A stretch of DNA of 64,000 bases from Pseudoxanthomonas koreensis (GCF_010093225.1 NZ_PDWM01000004.1:58067-122066), one strand, 5' to 3'; counted from the first letter of the stretch, positions 9,979 through 19,921 are shown. A program made the numbers and translations. Notes: a model not told the origin generated them from the sequence alone.

Positions 9979-11694
9979 CTACCCGGCCAGCGCCTGCTCG
10001 TGCACGCCGGCCACCGCACGCCCGGACGGATCGGCCATCTTCGCGAAGCTCGCATCCCAGGCGATCGCCGCCGGCGAGGAGCAGGCGATCGACTTGCCGC
10101 CGGGCACCGTCTCCGCCGCCGCCGGCGTGGGGTAGAAGCGTTCGAACAGCGAACGGTAGAAGTACGCCTCCTTGGTCTGCGGCGGGTTCACCGGGAAGCG
10201 CCTGTCCGCCGCGGCCAGCTCGCGGTCGCTGACCTGGGCCTCGGCGTGCGCCTTGAGCCCGTCGATCCAGCCGTAGCCGACGCCGTCGCTGAACTGCTCC
10301 TTCTGCCGCCAAAGGATCTCCTGCGGCAGGTAGCCGTCGAAGGCCTGGCGCAGCACGCCCTTTTCCATCCGCTGCGGGCCGTCGCTGCCCTTGTGCACCA
10401 TCTTGTACTTCGCATCCATGCGCATGGCCACGTCGAGGAACTCGCGGTCCAAGAACGGCACCCGTGGCTCCACGCCCCAGGCCATCATCGACTTGTTCGC
10501 GCGCAGGCAGTCGTAGTTGCTGAGCGCGTCGAGCTTGCGCACCAGCTCCTCGTGGAACTCGCGCGCGTCGGGCGCCTTGTGGAAATACAGGTAGCCGCCG
10601 AACACCTCGTCGCTGCCCTCGCCCGAGAGCACCATCTTCACGCCCATGGCCTTGATCCTGCGCGCCAGCAGGAACATCGGCGTCGATGCGCGGATGGTGG
10701 TGACATCGTAGGTCTCGATGTGGCGGATCACCTCCGGCAGCGCATCCAGGCCTTCCTCGAAGGTGTATTCGAAGCCGTGGTGCACCGTGCCCAGCGCCTC
10801 GGCGGCGATCTTCGCCGCGGCCAGGTCGGGCGAGCCCTGCAGGCCGATGGCGAACGAATGCAGGCGCGGCCACCAGGCCTCGGTCCTGTCGCCGTCCTCG
10901 ATGCGGTGGCGGGCGTAGCGCGCCGCCACCGCGGCCACCAGCGAGGAATCCAGCCCGCCCGACAGCAGCACGCCATAGGGCACGTCGGTCATCAGCTGGC
11001 GGTGCACCGCGGCCTCGAACGCTTCGCGCAGTTCGGTCGGGGTGACTTCCACGCCTTCGACCGCGGCGTAGTCGCGCCACGGCCGCCGGTAGTACTGGCG
11101 CAGCGCCGAGCCCGCCCCGCTGCCGTCATCCAGCCCGCTGTCGTAGTAGTGCCCCGGCGGGAACTGGGCGACGTCGGCGCACTCGTCCACCAGCGACTTC
11201 ATTTCCGAGGCGACGCGCAGGCGACCTTCGCGGTCGTGGCCCCAGTACAGCGGCACCACCCCGATCGGGTCGCGGGCGATGATTGTCCGGCCACGGGCCT
11301 GGTCCCACAGGGCGAAGGCGAAAATGCCGTTGAGGCGCTCGAGGAAGCTGGCCGGTTCGTCCTCGAGGTACAGCGCGTTGATCACCTCGCAGTCCGACTC
11401 GGTCTGGAAGGCGTAGGCGCCGGTCAGCTCGCCCTTGAGCGGCTTGTGGTTGTAGATCTCGCCGTTGACCGCCAGCGCCAGGCGGCCGTCCTCCGACAGC
11501 AGCGGCTGCGAGCCGCCAGCCGGGTCGACGATGGCCAGTCGTTCGTGCACCAGGATCGCGCCGTCGCCCACGTAGACCCCGCTCCAGTCCGGCCCGCGGT
11601 GGCGCTGGCGCTGGGACAGGTCCAGCGACTGCCGCCGCAGGTCCTGCAGGTCGTCGCCCGGCTGCAGGCCGAAGATGCCGAAGATCGAACACAT
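9979..11694 (-). CDS. asnB: Asparagine synthase B (glutamine-hydrolysing)
   Basis: This cytoplasmic ATP-dependent enzyme converts aspartate and glutamine to asparagine and glutamate. The reading frame is open further upstream, but the start at 11694 gives Met-Cys-Ser-Ile-Phe-Gly, where Cys2 is the glutaminase nucleophile exposed after Met removal. The N-terminal class II glutaminase domain shows LAVNGEIYNHK and the EsDCEVI motif. The C-terminal synthetase domain contains the pyrophosphate loop LSGGLDSSLVAAV, and MVLSGEGSDEVFGGY follows. Length is 571 residues, slightly longer than E. coli AsnB. The leader upstream carries an Asn-rich peptide gene (11810-11908) and an intrinsic terminator (11752-11782), so expression is predicted to respond to Asn-tRNA charging. 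The stop is TAG. Confidence 0.97.
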   Translation of the reverse strand: MCSIFGIFGLQPGDDLQDLRRQSLDLSQRQRHRGPDWSGVYVGDGAILVHERLAIVDPAGGSQPLLSEDGRLALAVNGEIYNHKPLKGELTGAYAFQTESDCEVINALYLEDEPASFLERLNGIFAFALWDQARGRTIIARDPIGVVPLYWGHDREGRLRVASEMKSLVDECADVAQFPPGHYYDSGLDDGSGAGSALRQYYRRPWRDYAAVEGVEVTPTELREAFEAAVHRQLMTDVPYGVLLSGGLDSSLVAAVAARYARHRIEDGDRTEAWWPRLHSFAIGLQGSPDLAAAKIAAEALGTVHHGFEYTFEEGLDALPEVIRHIETYDVTTIRASTPMFLLARRIKAMGVKMVLSGEGSDEVFGGYLYFHKAPDAREFHEELVRKLDALSNYDCLRANKSMMAWGVEPRVPFLDREFLDVAMRMDAKYKMVHKGSDGPQRMEKGVLRQAFDGYLPQEILWRQKEQFSDGVGYGWIDGLKAHAEAQVSDRELAAADRRFPVNPPQTKEAYFYRSLFERFYPTPAAAETVPGGKSIACSSPAAIAWDASFAKMADPSGRAVAGVHEQALAG

Positions 11695-11751
11695 GGGAAA
11701 GCTCCTGGGTACTGGTGTGGAGTTACGGATTCGGTCCCGGGCCGCGGCCAC

Positions 11752-11782
11752 AAAAAAACCCGCATCAGGCGGATGCGGGTTT
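11752..11782 (-). terminator. Attenuator terminator in the asnB leader
   Basis: On the minus strand, CCCGCATC (11779-11772), loop CGCCT and GATGCGGG (11766-11759) form a perfect 8-bp GC-rich stem, extendable by three A-T pairs, followed by seven U residues (11758-11752). It lies inside the asnB leader, 28 nt after the leader-peptide stop and 57 nt before the asnB ATG. A second copy of GATGCGGG, at 11834-11827 inside the leader peptide gene, can pair with the same CCCGCATC arm. It would act as the antiterminator. Confidence 0.88.
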
Positions 11783-11809
11783 CGTGGTGACCGGGCCGGG
11801 TCGGGTGTT

Positions 11810-11908
11810 CTAGGCCGGGTCGCGCTCCCGCATCGGTCGCGCACGGTTATTGACCGCATTGTTGTTGCGGTTCGAATCGGCCCGGTTGGCGCGCTGCAGG
11901 GAATGCAT
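11810..11908 (-). CDS. Asn-rich leader peptide of asnB (attenuation)
   Basis: A 32-codon reading frame (ATG at 11908, TAG at 11812-11810) contains seven Asn codons: positions 8, 13, 15, 16, 17, 20 and 21, clustered as RNNNAVNN. It has no domain and lies 115 nt upstream of asnB, just before the attenuator terminator. By analogy with his, trp and leu leaders, ribosome stalling at the Asn codons when Asn-tRNA is scarce would leave GATGCGGG (codons 25-28) free to sequester the terminator arm. Translation to the stop would mask it and allow termination. No strong Shine-Dalgarno is visible. A weak -35 TTGCGG (11944-11939) and -10 TACCGT (11920-11915) would place initiation almost at the ATG. That points to a leaderless message, but this part is uncertain. 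Confidence 0.85.
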   Translation of the reverse strand: MHSLQRANRADSNRNNNAVNNRARPMRERDPA

Positions 11909-12049
11909 GGGCCGACGGTAACCCGCCCCGCCAGTGCACCGCAACCGTTGCGCGGGCAACTGACAAGGCGCTCACGGCGGCCGGCGAATACTCCGCGGGT
12001 GCAGCGGCGGATGTCTCGCCCCGCGCTCCGACGTCACCGGAGAACCGCC

Positions 12050-13723
12050 TTGCCCGACACCACCCAACGCCTCACCCGTACCGCGCAGGTGGTCGCCCGC
12101 CTGGCCCGCCACCGGCGCATCCTCACCGGGCTGGACTGGAGCCACGCGCCCACGCCGGAGCCGACCATCGCCGACGCATCCGGGATCGCCGGCGCGCAGG
12201 CCTTCGCCGCCGACCTGGAATCGCTGGGCCCGGCCTTCATCAAGCTCGGGCAGTCGCTGTCCACGCGCCCGGACCTGGTGCCGGCGGCGTACATCGATGC
12301 GCTGGACCGCATCCAGGACGAGGTCGGGCCGGTGGAAACCGCGGTGGTCGAGAACATCATCGAGGACGAGCTGGGCGCGAAGATCAGCCGCCTGTTCGAG
12401 TCGTTCGATCCGGTGCCGCTGGCGGCCGCGTCGCTGGCGCAGGTGCATCGGGCGGTCCTGCGCGACGGACGCGAGGTCGCGGTGAAGGTGCAGCGCCCGG
12501 GCATGGAAGCCGCCATCCGCCTGGACCTGGAAGTGCTGTCCGGCCTGGCCGGCACCGCCGACGCGTTGACCGAGACCGGGCGGCGCATGCATTTCGCCGG
12601 CTGGATCGCCGAGTTCCGCAAGGTGCTGCTGCTCGAGCTCGACTACCGGCGCGAAGCGGAGAACCTGGAGCGCTTCCGCGAGCGCCTGTCGGCGTATCCG
12701 CAGCTGCTGGTGCCGGCACCGGTGTGGGGGCTGTGTACCTCACGCGTGCTGACCATGGAACTGGTGCACGGCAGCAAGGTCACCACCATTTCCGGCCTGC
12801 GCCGCACCGAGGCCGACCTGGCCACGCCGGCCGCCGAGCTGATGCGCGCCTACCTGGACCAGGTGTTCGTGCACGGCGACATCCACGCCGATCCGCATCC
12901 GGGCAACGTGCTGCTGTGCGACGACGGGCGGCTGGCGCTGATCGACCTGGGCATGGTCGCGCAGGTGCCGCCGCGCATGCGCGAGCGGCTGCTCAAGCTG
13001 CTGTTCGCCGCCGTCGATGCACGCGGCGAGGACGTCGCCCGCGAGCTGGTGGCGATCGGCACGCGGCTGGAGCAGTTCGACGATGCCGCGTTCAACCGCG
13101 ACACCGGGCAACTGGTGGCGCGCTACGCCACCGGCGGACGGCGCACCTCGGAGGGACGGCTGCTGCTGGAACTGGTGGGCATCGCGGCCGAGCACGGGCT
13201 GCGGGTGCCGGCGGAGATCAGCCTGCTGGGCAAGACCCTGCTCAACCTGGAGCGGGTGGCCGGCGCGCTGGACCCGGAGATGGACGTGCGTTCGCTGGTG
13301 GAATCGCACCTGGAATCGATCATGCGCGCGCAGCTGCGGCGCTCGTTCTCCAGCGCGAACCTGGCCAGCGAGCTGCTGGAGGTGCAGGGCCTGCTGCGCG
13401 ACGCGCCGCGAAAGATCTCCGATGCGCTGTCGCTGATCGCCGAGAACCGGCTGCAGGTGCGCCTGGACGGGCTGGAGCACTCGCGGCTGATGGAGAACAT
13501 GCAGAAGATCGCCAACCGGATCGCCGCGGCGGTGGTGACGGCGGCGCTGCTGCTGTCCTCGGCGATGCTGATGCGGGTGGAGACCAAGGTGCAGCTGTTC
13601 GGCTACCCGGCGCTGGCGGTCGTGCTGTTCCTGGTCGCGGCGGTACTCGGGCTGACGATCGCACTGAGTGCGCTGCTGTACGACCGCAAGGCAAAACCGA
13701 ACGAGCGGCACGGGCCGCACTGA
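12050..13723 (+). CDS. AarF/UbiB-type atypical kinase family protein
   Basis: This ~557-residue membrane-associated protein belongs to the ABC1/ADCK/UbiB kinase-like family. Family motifs occur in order: FIKLGQSLSTRPDLVP (the KxGQ motif), the Ala-rich loop AAASLAQVHRA that replaces the Gly-rich loop, VAVKVQRPG with the ATP lysine, HGDIHADPHPGN (catalytic loop) and LIDLGMV (metal-binding Asp). Two hydrophobic helices close the C-terminus (~505-552). I chose the TTG at 12050 because GGAG lies 8-11 nt upstream; an in-frame ATG at 12011 is the alternative. UbiB proteins support ubiquinone biosynthesis or lipid extraction, but no ubi genes are nearby and sequence divergence from E. coli UbiB is visible, so I do not assign ubiB. 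Confidence 0.88.
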   Translation: MPDTTQRLTRTAQVVARLARHRRILTGLDWSHAPTPEPTIADASGIAGAQAFAADLESLGPAFIKLGQSLSTRPDLVPAAYIDALDRIQDEVGPVETAVVENIIEDELGAKISRLFESFDPVPLAAASLAQVHRAVLRDGREVAVKVQRPGMEAAIRLDLEVLSGLAGTADALTETGRRMHFAGWIAEFRKVLLLELDYRREAENLERFRERLSAYPQLLVPAPVWGLCTSRVLTMELVHGSKVTTISGLRRTEADLATPAAELMRAYLDQVFVHGDIHADPHPGNVLLCDDGRLALIDLGMVAQVPPRMRERLLKLLFAAVDARGEDVARELVAIGTRLEQFDDAAFNRDTGQLVARYATGGRRTSEGRLLLELVGIAAEHGLRVPAEISLLGKTLLNLERVAGALDPEMDVRSLVESHLESIMRAQLRRSFSSANLASELLEVQGLLRDAPRKISDALSLIAENRLQVRLDGLEHSRLMENMQKIANRIAAAVVTAALLLSSAMLMRVETKVQLFGYPALAVVLFLVAAVLGLTIALSALLYDRKAKPNERHGPH

Positions 13724-13750
13724 CCCCCCGCGGGCTCCCCAACGCTCCCC

Positions 13751-13884
13751 TGTAGGAGCCCACTTCAGGGGGCGACCCGATGCCGCATGAAGGCGCTGCA
13801 TTCAACGCGGCCTCTCCGGATGCCGTGCGTTGAACACCGCGTGTTCCAACCCCATCGGGTCGCCCCCTGAAGTGGGCTCCTACA
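13751..13884. repeat. GTAGGAGC inverted-repeat pair forming a large cruciform
   Basis: Two perfect 32-nt arms (13751-13782 and 13853-13884), starting TGTAGGAGCCCACTTCAGGG, face each other across 70 nt. Inside the spacer a second inverted repeat TTCAACGC (13801-13808) / GCGTTGAA (13827-13834) is nested. The right arm supplies the dapE stop codon TAG (13882-13880). This is a BIME-like arrangement of REP sequences between the convergent ubiB-like and dapE genes. Confidence 0.9.
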
Positions 13885-15010
13885 ACAGCAGCAGGCGTTC
13901 GATGAGGCGCTGGTACAGGCCGGGGAGCGCTTCGAGGTCGGCGACGGAGACGTGTTCGTCGACCTGGTGGATGCTTGCGTTCACCGGGCCGACCTCGATG
14001 CATTGCGCGCCGAGCGGGGCGATGAAGCGCGCATCGGAGGTACCGCCGCCGGTGCTCTCCTCCGGCGGCGCGCCGGCGGTTTCGGCCAGCACTTCCCGCG
14101 CCACCGCACGCAGGCGGCCCTCGGGGGTATGGAAGGGTTCGCCGCTGCGGTGCCAGTGCAGCGCGTAGTCCAGGCCATGGCGGTCGAGCAGCGAAGCGAT
14201 CTCCGCCTCCAGCCGCGGCGCGTCCCAGTGCGGGTTGTAGCGCAGGTTGAACAGGACCTGCAGCTCGCCGGGGATGACGTTGTTGGCGCCGGTGCCGGCG
14301 TGGATGTTGGAGACCTGCAGGCTGGTTGGCGGGAAGCTTTCGTAGCCGTCGTCCCAGCGGCGCGCGGCGAGTTCGGCCAGCGCCGGGGCGGCCTGGTGGA
14401 TCGGATTGCGTGCCTTGTCCGGGTAGGCGACGTGGCCCTGCACGCCCTTCACGGTGAGGGTGCCGGAAAGGCTGCCGCGGCGGCCCACGCGCAGCAGGTC
14501 GCCGAGCCGGGCGGTGGAGGACGGTTCGCCGGTGATGCACCAGTCGATGCGCTGGCCACGTTCCTGGAAGACCCGGGCGACGCGGCGCACGCCGTCGATG
14601 GCGTCGCCCTCCTCGTCGGAGGTGAGCAGCACGGCGAGGGTGCCGGCGTGGCCGGGATGGGCGGCGACGAACCGTTCTGCGGCCACGGCGAAGGCGGCGA
14701 CGCTGCCCTTCATGTCGGCCGCGCCGCGGCCGTACAGGACGCCGTCGCGCACCTCCGGCGCGAACGGGTCGCTGGACCAGGCCTCGCGCGGGCCCGGCGG
14801 GACCACGTCGGTGTGGCCGAGCAGGACCAGCACCGGCGCGCCGCTGCCGTGGGTCGCCCACAGGTTGTCGACCTCGCCGAAGCGCAGGCGCTCGATGGCG
14901 AAGCCGGCGCGTTGCAACCGCGCGGCGACCAGCTCCTGGCAGCCGGCGTCGTCCGGAGTCACCGAGGCGCGCGCGATCAGCTCGCAGGCCAGGCCAAGCA
15001 CTTCGCTCAT
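13880..15010 (-). CDS. dapE: Succinyl-diaminopimelate desuccinylase
   Basis: DapE is a cytoplasmic di-zinc M20 amidohydrolase that converts N-succinyl-LL-diaminopimelate to LL-diaminopimelate and succinate, for lysine and peptidoglycan synthesis. The 376-residue protein shows the first metal motif [12 protein letters not shown], the second [15 protein letters not shown], and [13 protein letters not shown] with the catalytic Glu pair. GGTSDARFI near the C-terminus contains a substrate- or metal-contacting region. Only 12 nt separate it from arsC-like upstream, and dapD lies just beyond that, so lysine-pathway genes are clustered. The final codon is followed by a TAG that belongs to the GTAGGAGC repeat at 13853-13884, so the repeat defines the C-terminus. 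Confidence 0.96.
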   Translation of the reverse strand: MSEVLGLACELIARASVTPDDAGCQELVAARLQRAGFAIERLRFGEVDNLWATHGSGAPVLVLLGHTDVVPPGPREAWSSDPFAPEVRDGVLYGRGAADMKGSVAAFAVAAERFVAAHPGHAGTLAVLLTSDEEGDAIDGVRRVARVFQERGQRIDWCITGEPSSTARLGDLLRVGRRGSLSGTLTVKGVQGHVAYPDKARNPIHQAAPALAELAARRWDDGYESFPPTSLQVSNIHAGTGANNVIPGELQVLFNLRYNPHWDAPRLEAEIASLLDRHGLDYALHWHRSGEPFHTPEGRLRAVAREVLAETAGAPPEESTGGGTSDARFIAPLGAQCIEVGPVNASIHQVDEHVSVADLEALPGLYQRLIERLLLL

Positions 15011-15022
15011 CGCGCCTGCTCC

Positions 15023-15379
15023 TCAGCCGATACCGAACAGCTTCTTGAAGCCGTTGTCGGAGAAGCCCTGGCTGAAGCTGCCGTCGTCCTTCACCACCAC
15101 CGGCCGGCGTACCAGCTGCGGGTGCTCGCGCAGCAGCAGCTTCCACTCCGCCTCGCTGCCGGGCGACTTGCGGTTGTCGGGCAGCTGCCGCCAGGTGGTC
15201 GAGGACTTGTTGACCAGCGCGTCGAAGCCGCCGGCCTTGCCGGCCCACTCCAGCAGCTTCTCCGGCGAGGGCTTGTTCTCGCGGTAGTCGACGAATTCAT
15301 GCGCCACGCCGAAGCGGTCCAGCCACTTCGTCGCCTTCCTGCAGGTATCGCAGTTCTTCAGGCCGTAGATCGTGGTCAT
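15023..15379 (-). CDS. ArsC/Spx-family reductase-like protein (YffB type)
   Basis: This 118-residue thioredoxin-fold protein of the ArsC/Spx family starts MTTIYGLKNCDTCRKATKWL, with a CxxC-type motif (Cys10, Cys13) in the position of the ArsC active-site cysteine. The C-terminal half carries QLVRRPVVVKDDG, the R-R/K-P element typical of the family. Location between dapE and dapD mirrors E. coli yffB next to dapE, which supports a YffB-like identity rather than arsenate reductase. Its true role, possibly glutathione-dependent thiol reduction, is not established. It sits 4 nt after dapD and 12 nt before dapE, so it is surely co-transcribed. Confidence 0.88.
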   Translation of the reverse strand: MTTIYGLKNCDTCRKATKWLDRFGVAHEFVDYRENKPSPEKLLEWAGKAGGFDALVNKSSTTWRQLPDNRKSPGSEAEWKLLLREHPQLVRRPVVVKDDGSFSQGFSDNGFKKLFGIG

Positions 15380-15383
15380 GCCC

Positions 15384-16286
15384 TCAGCCCCGGAGCAGGT
15401 CGTTGATGCTGGTCTTGGCGCGTGTCTTCGCGTCGACCTGCTTGACGATCACCGCGCAGTACAGCGAATGCGAGCCGTCGGCGGCCGGCAGCGAGCCGGA
15501 CACCACCACGCTGCCCGGCGGCACGTAGCCGTAGCTCACCTCGCCGGTGGCGCGGTTGTAGATGCGGGTGGACTGGCCGATGAACACACCCATGCCGATC
15601 ACGCTGTGGTGGCCGACCACCACGCCCTCGACCACTTCCGAGCGCGCGCCGATGAAGCAGTGGTCCTCGACGATCGTCGGGCTGGCCTGCAGCGGTTCGA
15701 GCACGCCGCCGATGCCGGCGCCGCCGGAGATGTGGCAGTGCTTGCCGACCTGCGCGCACGAACCCACCGTGGCCCAGGTATCGACCATGGTGCCCTCGCC
15801 CACGTGCGCGCCGATGTTGATGAAGCTGGGCATCAGCACCACGTCCTTGCCCAGGTGCGCGCCACGCCTGGCGATCGTGCCCGGCACCACACGCACGCCG
15901 AGCTTGCGGAACTCGGCTTCGCCGTAGTTGCCGAAACGCGCAGGCACCTTGTCCCAGAACGGCGCCGGCTGGCCCTCCATGACCACCATGTCGTTGACCC
16001 GGAAGTACAGCAGCACCGCCTTCTTCAGCCACTCGTTGACCTGCCAGCCGCCCTTGCCGTCAGGCTCGGCGACGCGGAACTCGCCGCTTTCCAGGCCGCC
16101 GATCACCCGTTCCACCAATGGCCGGGTCGAGCCGTCGATCTCGTCGATGGTCAGCGCGGCGCGGCGCGCGAACGCGCTCTCGATCGAGAACTTCAGTTCC
16201 TCCAGGCCGGGGCCTGCGGGCACGGCGGCGCGCTTGCGCGCGGTCTTGCGGGTGGCGGTCTTCTTCTTCGGCGGCTGGGCGGCCAT
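15384..16286 (-). CDS. dapD: Tetrahydrodipicolinate N-succinyltransferase
   Basis: DapD transfers succinyl from succinyl-CoA to tetrahydrodipicolinate in the lysine/DAP pathway. The 300-residue protein has a Lys/Arg-rich extension (residues 1-22, [13 protein letters not shown]), then a helical N-domain ([15 protein letters not shown]). A left-handed beta-helix of hexapeptide repeats follows ([40 protein letters not shown]). The end [17 protein letters not shown] is typical. The start at 16286 overlaps the glnD stop as TGATG, so translation is coupled. The basic extension is longer than in E. coli DapD. Confidence 0.96.
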   Translation of the reverse strand: MAAQPPKKKTATRKTARKRAAVPAGPGLEELKFSIESAFARRAALTIDEIDGSTRPLVERVIGGLESGEFRVAEPDGKGGWQVNEWLKKAVLLYFRVNDMVVMEGQPAPFWDKVPARFGNYGEAEFRKLGVRVVPGTIARRGAHLGKDVVLMPSFINIGAHVGEGTMVDTWATVGSCAQVGKHCHISGGAGIGGVLEPLQASPTIVEDHCFIGARSEVVEGVVVGHHSVIGMGVFIGQSTRIYNRATGEVSYGYVPPGSVVVSGSLPAADGSHSLYCAVIVKQVDAKTRAKTSINDLLRG

Positions 16287-18940
16287 CAGCGGGGGGCTCC
16301 GGTCGGTGTGCTGTCGGGTTCCAGCCGCTCGCGCAGCTCGGCGCGCAGGGTTTCCTGCGCCGCGGCGTCCAGCGGCTGGTCGTGTTCATCGGTGATCTGG
16401 AACAGGTCCTCGACCCGCTCGCCGAAGGTGGCGATGCGCGCATCGTGGACCCGCAGGCGGCTGGCGCGCAGGGCCTGGGCCACGTCGGCCAGCAGCCCGG
16501 GGCGGTCCGGGCAGACCAGCCCGAACACGCTGCGGCGGCCGTCGGTGGTGGCGCCGAAATCCACCTGCGGCGGGAAGCGGAAATGGCGCAGCTGCCGCGG
16601 CGCGGCGCGGCGCGGGGCGCGCACTTCGTCCAGGTTGGCGGTGGCCAGCGCCTGCCGCAGCGCCGCCTCCAGCTGGCGCGGGTCGCCGCTCGCGTAGCTG
16701 TCGGCCGGCAGCACCTCGAAGGTGTCGAACACCGTGCCGTGCGGGCCGATCAGGATCCGCGCCTGGTGCACGCCGTAGCCGTGGCGGTCCAGCGTGGCCA
16801 CGATCGCGGAGAACAGGCCGTCACGGTCGGGCGAGTGCACGAACACCTCGAGCGCCCCGCCCTGCCCGGCGCCGCCGACCGGCCGCACGGCGACCCCGGT
16901 GTCGCCCATGCGCAGGTCCACCAGCGCCCGCGCCTGCCAGGCCAGCTGTTCGGGGCGGTAGCGCAGGAAGCTTTCTTCCGGCATCTCGGCGAACTGGCGG
17001 TCGATGGTGACGTCGTCCAGGCCGTGCGCGCGCACCAGTTCGCGCGTGGACTCGCGCGCCTCGGCGACGCGCGCCTCGACGTCGACCGGTGCCTCAAGCC
17101 CCTCGCGCAGCACGCGCCGGGTGGACAGGTACAGGTCGGCCAGCAAACGGTCCTTCCACGCGTTCCACAGCTTGGGGCTGGTGCCGGCGATGTCGGCGCA
17201 GGTGAGCAGGTACAGGTAGTCCAGGCGTTCGCGGTCGCCGACCAGGGCGGCGAAGGCGCGGATCACGCCCGGATCGGAGATGTCCTGCTTCTGTGCGGTC
17301 ACCGACATGCGCAGGTGCTGCTCGACCAGCCAGGCCACCAGGCTGGTGTCGGACTCGCTGAGGCCGTGCGCGGCGCAGAATTCGCGCGCATCCACCGCGC
17401 CCAGTTCAGAATGGTCGCCGCCGCGGCCCTTGGCGATGTCGTGGAACAGGCCGGCCAGCAGCAGCAGTTCGGGCTTGCGCAGCCGCGGCCACACTTCGTG
17501 GGCGATGGAAAAGCGCTCGTCGGGCTGGCCGCTGGCGAAGGCGGCGAGGTTCTTCAGCACCATCAGCGTGTGCTGGTCGACGGTGTAGGCGTGGAACAGG
17601 TCGAACTGCATGCGCCCGGACACCTGCGCGAACGCCGGCAGGTACTGGCCCAGCACGCCCAGCCGCGCCATCCGGGTCAGCGTCTCCACCGGCCGCGGGC
17701 CGCGCAGCAGGGCCATGAAGCGCGCGCGCGCCGCGGGGCCGGCGTCGGCATAGGCCGGCAGGTGGCGCAGCGACTCGGCCAGCGCGCGCGCCGTGCGCGA
17801 ATGCAGGCCACGCACCTGCGCATGCTCGGCCCAGGTCGAGAACAGCGCCAGCACCTCGCGCAGGTCGCCATCGGGCCACCACGACGCGGTCGCGGCCAGG
17901 TAGCCGCGGCGCAGGACGAAGCCCGGATCCAGCGGCTCGGCCTCGGCCTCGCCGTCGAAGGTCTCCTCGAAGCGCTGCAGCAGCCGGTCGCTGATCCGGC
18001 GCACGATCGCCGCGCTGCGGTAGAAGCCCTGCATCATCTGCTCGACGCCCAGGCTGTGCGCGTCGTCCTCGTAGCCCAGGCGCCCGGCCAGCGCCTTCTG
18101 GTAATCGAAGCCCAGCCGTTCCTCCGGCCGCCCCGCGACCAGGTGCAGGCCGAAGCGCAGCCGTCCCAGCGCCTGCCGTTCGCGGACCAGCGCGGCCGCT
18201 TCATCCTGGCCGAGCTGGCCGAGGCTGACCAGCGCCTCCAGGTCGCGTACGCCGAAGGCGCGCTGCGCCATCCACGACAGCGTGTGCAGGTCGCGCAGGC
18301 CGCCGGGGCCTTCCTTGATGTTCGGCTCCAGGTTGTCGGAAGTGTCGCCGTGGCGCCGGTGGCGCTGTTCCAGTTCCTCGCGCTTGGCCTGGAAGAATTC
18401 GCGCGGCGGCCAGATCCGCTCCGGCGCGATCGCCGCCTCCAGCGCCTCCATCGCCGCGGCGGTGGCCACCACCGGGCGTGCCTCGAGCAGCGCGGTCATC
18501 ACCGTCTGGTCGGCCGCCGCGGCGGTGCATTCGGCCGGCGAACGCACCGCGTGGCCGACCGGCAGGCCGATGTCCCACAGCAGCGCGAAGAACGCCGAAA
18601 GTCCGGTCTGGTACTGCTGCTGCGCCTGCGGCTCGGCCAGCACCAGCAGGTCGATGTCCGAGCGCGGGAACAGTTCGCCGCGGCCGTAGCCGCCGACCGC
18701 AATCAGCGACAGCGGCGCGCCGGCGGGCAGGCAGTCGTGCCAGGCGCGCTGCAGGATGTCGTCGACCAGGCGCGCGCGCAGCGCCAGCAGCCGGTCGATG
18801 TCGACCTCGCGGCCGTAGCGCCTGAGCAGGCGGGCATCGCCCTGTGCCAGCAGTTCGCGGGCCTGCGCGGCCCATTGCGCCGGGGACGGGCCCAGCGTGG
18901 ACGTGCCCGGGGATGCGGCGTGCGCGGGAACGGTCTCCAT
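16286..18940 (-). CDS. glnD: [Protein-PII] uridylyltransferase / UMP-removing enzyme
   Basis: GlnD senses glutamine and reversibly uridylylates the PII proteins that control glutamine synthetase and nitrogen genes. The 884-residue protein contains a nucleotidyltransferase domain ([20 protein letters not shown] near residue ~85), a PII-uridylyltransferase linker, an HD hydrolase domain ([17 protein letters not shown]) and two C-terminal ACT domains ([16 protein letters not shown] and [15 protein letters not shown]) that bind glutamine. The frame is open further upstream, but the ATG at 18940 ([10 protein letters not shown]) fits the family length and follows map by 23 nt. The map-glnD-dapD-arsC-dapE order suggests one minus-strand transcript. 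Confidence 0.96.
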   Translation of the reverse strand: METVPAHAASPGTSTLGPSPAQWAAQARELLAQGDARLLRRYGREVDIDRLLALRARLVDDILQRAWHDCLPAGAPLSLIAVGGYGRGELFPRSDIDLLVLAEPQAQQQYQTGLSAFFALLWDIGLPVGHAVRSPAECTAAAADQTVMTALLEARPVVATAAAMEALEAAIAPERIWPPREFFQAKREELEQRHRRHGDTSDNLEPNIKEGPGGLRDLHTLSWMAQRAFGVRDLEALVSLGQLGQDEAAALVRERQALGRLRFGLHLVAGRPEERLGFDYQKALAGRLGYEDDAHSLGVEQMMQGFYRSAAIVRRISDRLLQRFEETFDGEAEAEPLDPGFVLRRGYLAATASWWPDGDLREVLALFSTWAEHAQVRGLHSRTARALAESLRHLPAYADAGPAARARFMALLRGPRPVETLTRMARLGVLGQYLPAFAQVSGRMQFDLFHAYTVDQHTLMVLKNLAAFASGQPDERFSIAHEVWPRLRKPELLLLAGLFHDIAKGRGGDHSELGAVDAREFCAAHGLSESDTSLVAWLVEQHLRMSVTAQKQDISDPGVIRAFAALVGDRERLDYLYLLTCADIAGTSPKLWNAWKDRLLADLYLSTRRVLREGLEAPVDVEARVAEARESTRELVRAHGLDDVTIDRQFAEMPEESFLRYRPEQLAWQARALVDLRMGDTGVAVRPVGGAGQGGALEVFVHSPDRDGLFSAIVATLDRHGYGVHQARILIGPHGTVFDTFEVLPADSYASGDPRQLEAALRQALATANLDEVRAPRRAAPRQLRHFRFPPQVDFGATTDGRRSVFGLVCPDRPGLLADVAQALRASRLRVHDARIATFGERVEDLFQITDEHDQPLDAAAQETLRAELRERLEPDSTPTGAPR

Positions 18941-18963
18941 GCCGGTGCCCACGTCCGCGCCGC

Positions 18964-19767
18964 TCACGCCGGGGGGGACGTCTGGCCGGAGGCCAGCAGG
19001 GACGCGTCGCCGGCACCCAGCGTCAGCACGTCGACGCCGTCCTCGGTCACCGCGACCATGTGCTCCCACTGCGCCGAGAGCTTGCGGTCCTTGGTCACCA
19101 CGGTCCAGCCGTCGGGCAGCACCCTGGTGTAGCGGGTGCCCTCGTTGATCATCGGCTCGATGGTGAAGGTCATGCCCGGGCGCAGCACCAGGCCCTCGCC
19201 GGGGCGGCCGTAGTGCAGCACCTGCGGCTCGTCGTGGTAGACCTTGCCGATGCCATGGCCGCAGTACTCGCGCACCACCGAGAAGCGCTCGGCTTCGGCG
19301 TACTGCTGGATCGCATGGCCGACGTCGCCCAGGGTCGCGCCCGGCCGCACCGCGCGGATGCCGCGCCACATCGCCTCGAAGGTGGTCTCCACCAGCCGCT
19401 TCGCCATCACCGACGGGGTGCCGACGTAGTACATGCGGCTGGTGTCGCCGTGCCAGCCGTCCTTGATGACGGTGACGTCGATGTTGAGGATGTCGCCGTC
19501 CTTGAGCACCTTGCCCGGGCCGGGGATGCCATGGCAGATCACGTTGTTGACCGAGGTGCACAGGGTCTTCGGATAGCCGCGGTAGCCGACGTTGGCCGGG
19601 GTCGCGCCCTGCACGTTGACGATGTGGTCGTGGCAGATCCGGTCGAGCTCCTCGGTGGATACGCCGGGCTTCACGTGCGCGGCGATCATTTCCAGCACTT
19701 CGGCGGCCAGGCGGCCGGCGATGCGCATCTGCTCGATTTCCCCGGGGGTCTTGATGTGCATGGTCAT
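18964..19767 (-). CDS. map: Methionine aminopeptidase, type I
   Basis: Map removes the initiator Met from nascent proteins. The 267-residue enzyme shows the pita-bread metal ligands: Asp in [19 protein letters not shown] (two Asp), His in [15 protein letters not shown], Glu in [10 protein letters not shown] and the last Glu in [13 protein letters not shown]. There is no N-terminal zinc-finger extension, so it is type Ia. Starts [10 protein letters not shown] (19767) and MHIKTPGE (19761) are both possible and no Shine-Dalgarno decides. It is divergent from rpsB, as is common in gammaproteobacteria, and first in the run toward glnD and dapD. Confidence 0.95.
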   Translation of the reverse strand: MTMHIKTPGEIEQMRIAGRLAAEVLEMIAAHVKPGVSTEELDRICHDHIVNVQGATPANVGYRGYPKTLCTSVNNVICHGIPGPGKVLKDGDILNIDVTVIKDGWHGDTSRMYYVGTPSVMAKRLVETTFEAMWRGIRAVRPGATLGDVGHAIQQYAEAERFSVVREYCGHGIGKVYHDEPQVLHYGRPGEGLVLRPGMTFTIEPMINEGTRYTRVLPDGWTVVTKDRKLSAQWEHMVAVTEDGVDVLTLGAGDASLLASGQTSPPA

Positions 19768-19886
19768 GCGGGGATTATCGCCGATCGGGGGCGATTCCTG
19801 AACGCCGCGTCCGCGGCGTCGCCGGCAGGCTGTACCGGATCCGGCGGCCCCCCCTCGATAGCCCCCGGATGGCCGCATCCCGCGGT

Positions 19887-19915
19887 TTGCCCCGGAAGCG
19901 GCCGCGGGCTATACT
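19887..19915 (+). promoter_or_regulatory. Promoter of rpsB-tsf
   Basis: -35 TTGCCC (19887-19892) and -10 TATACT (19910-19915) are separated by 17 bp. Initiation near 19922 gives a ~175-nt leader before rpsB. The remainder of the 329-nt map/rpsB gap upstream of this promoter shows nothing else recognisable. Confidence 0.7.
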
Positions 19916-19921
19916 CCCGCG

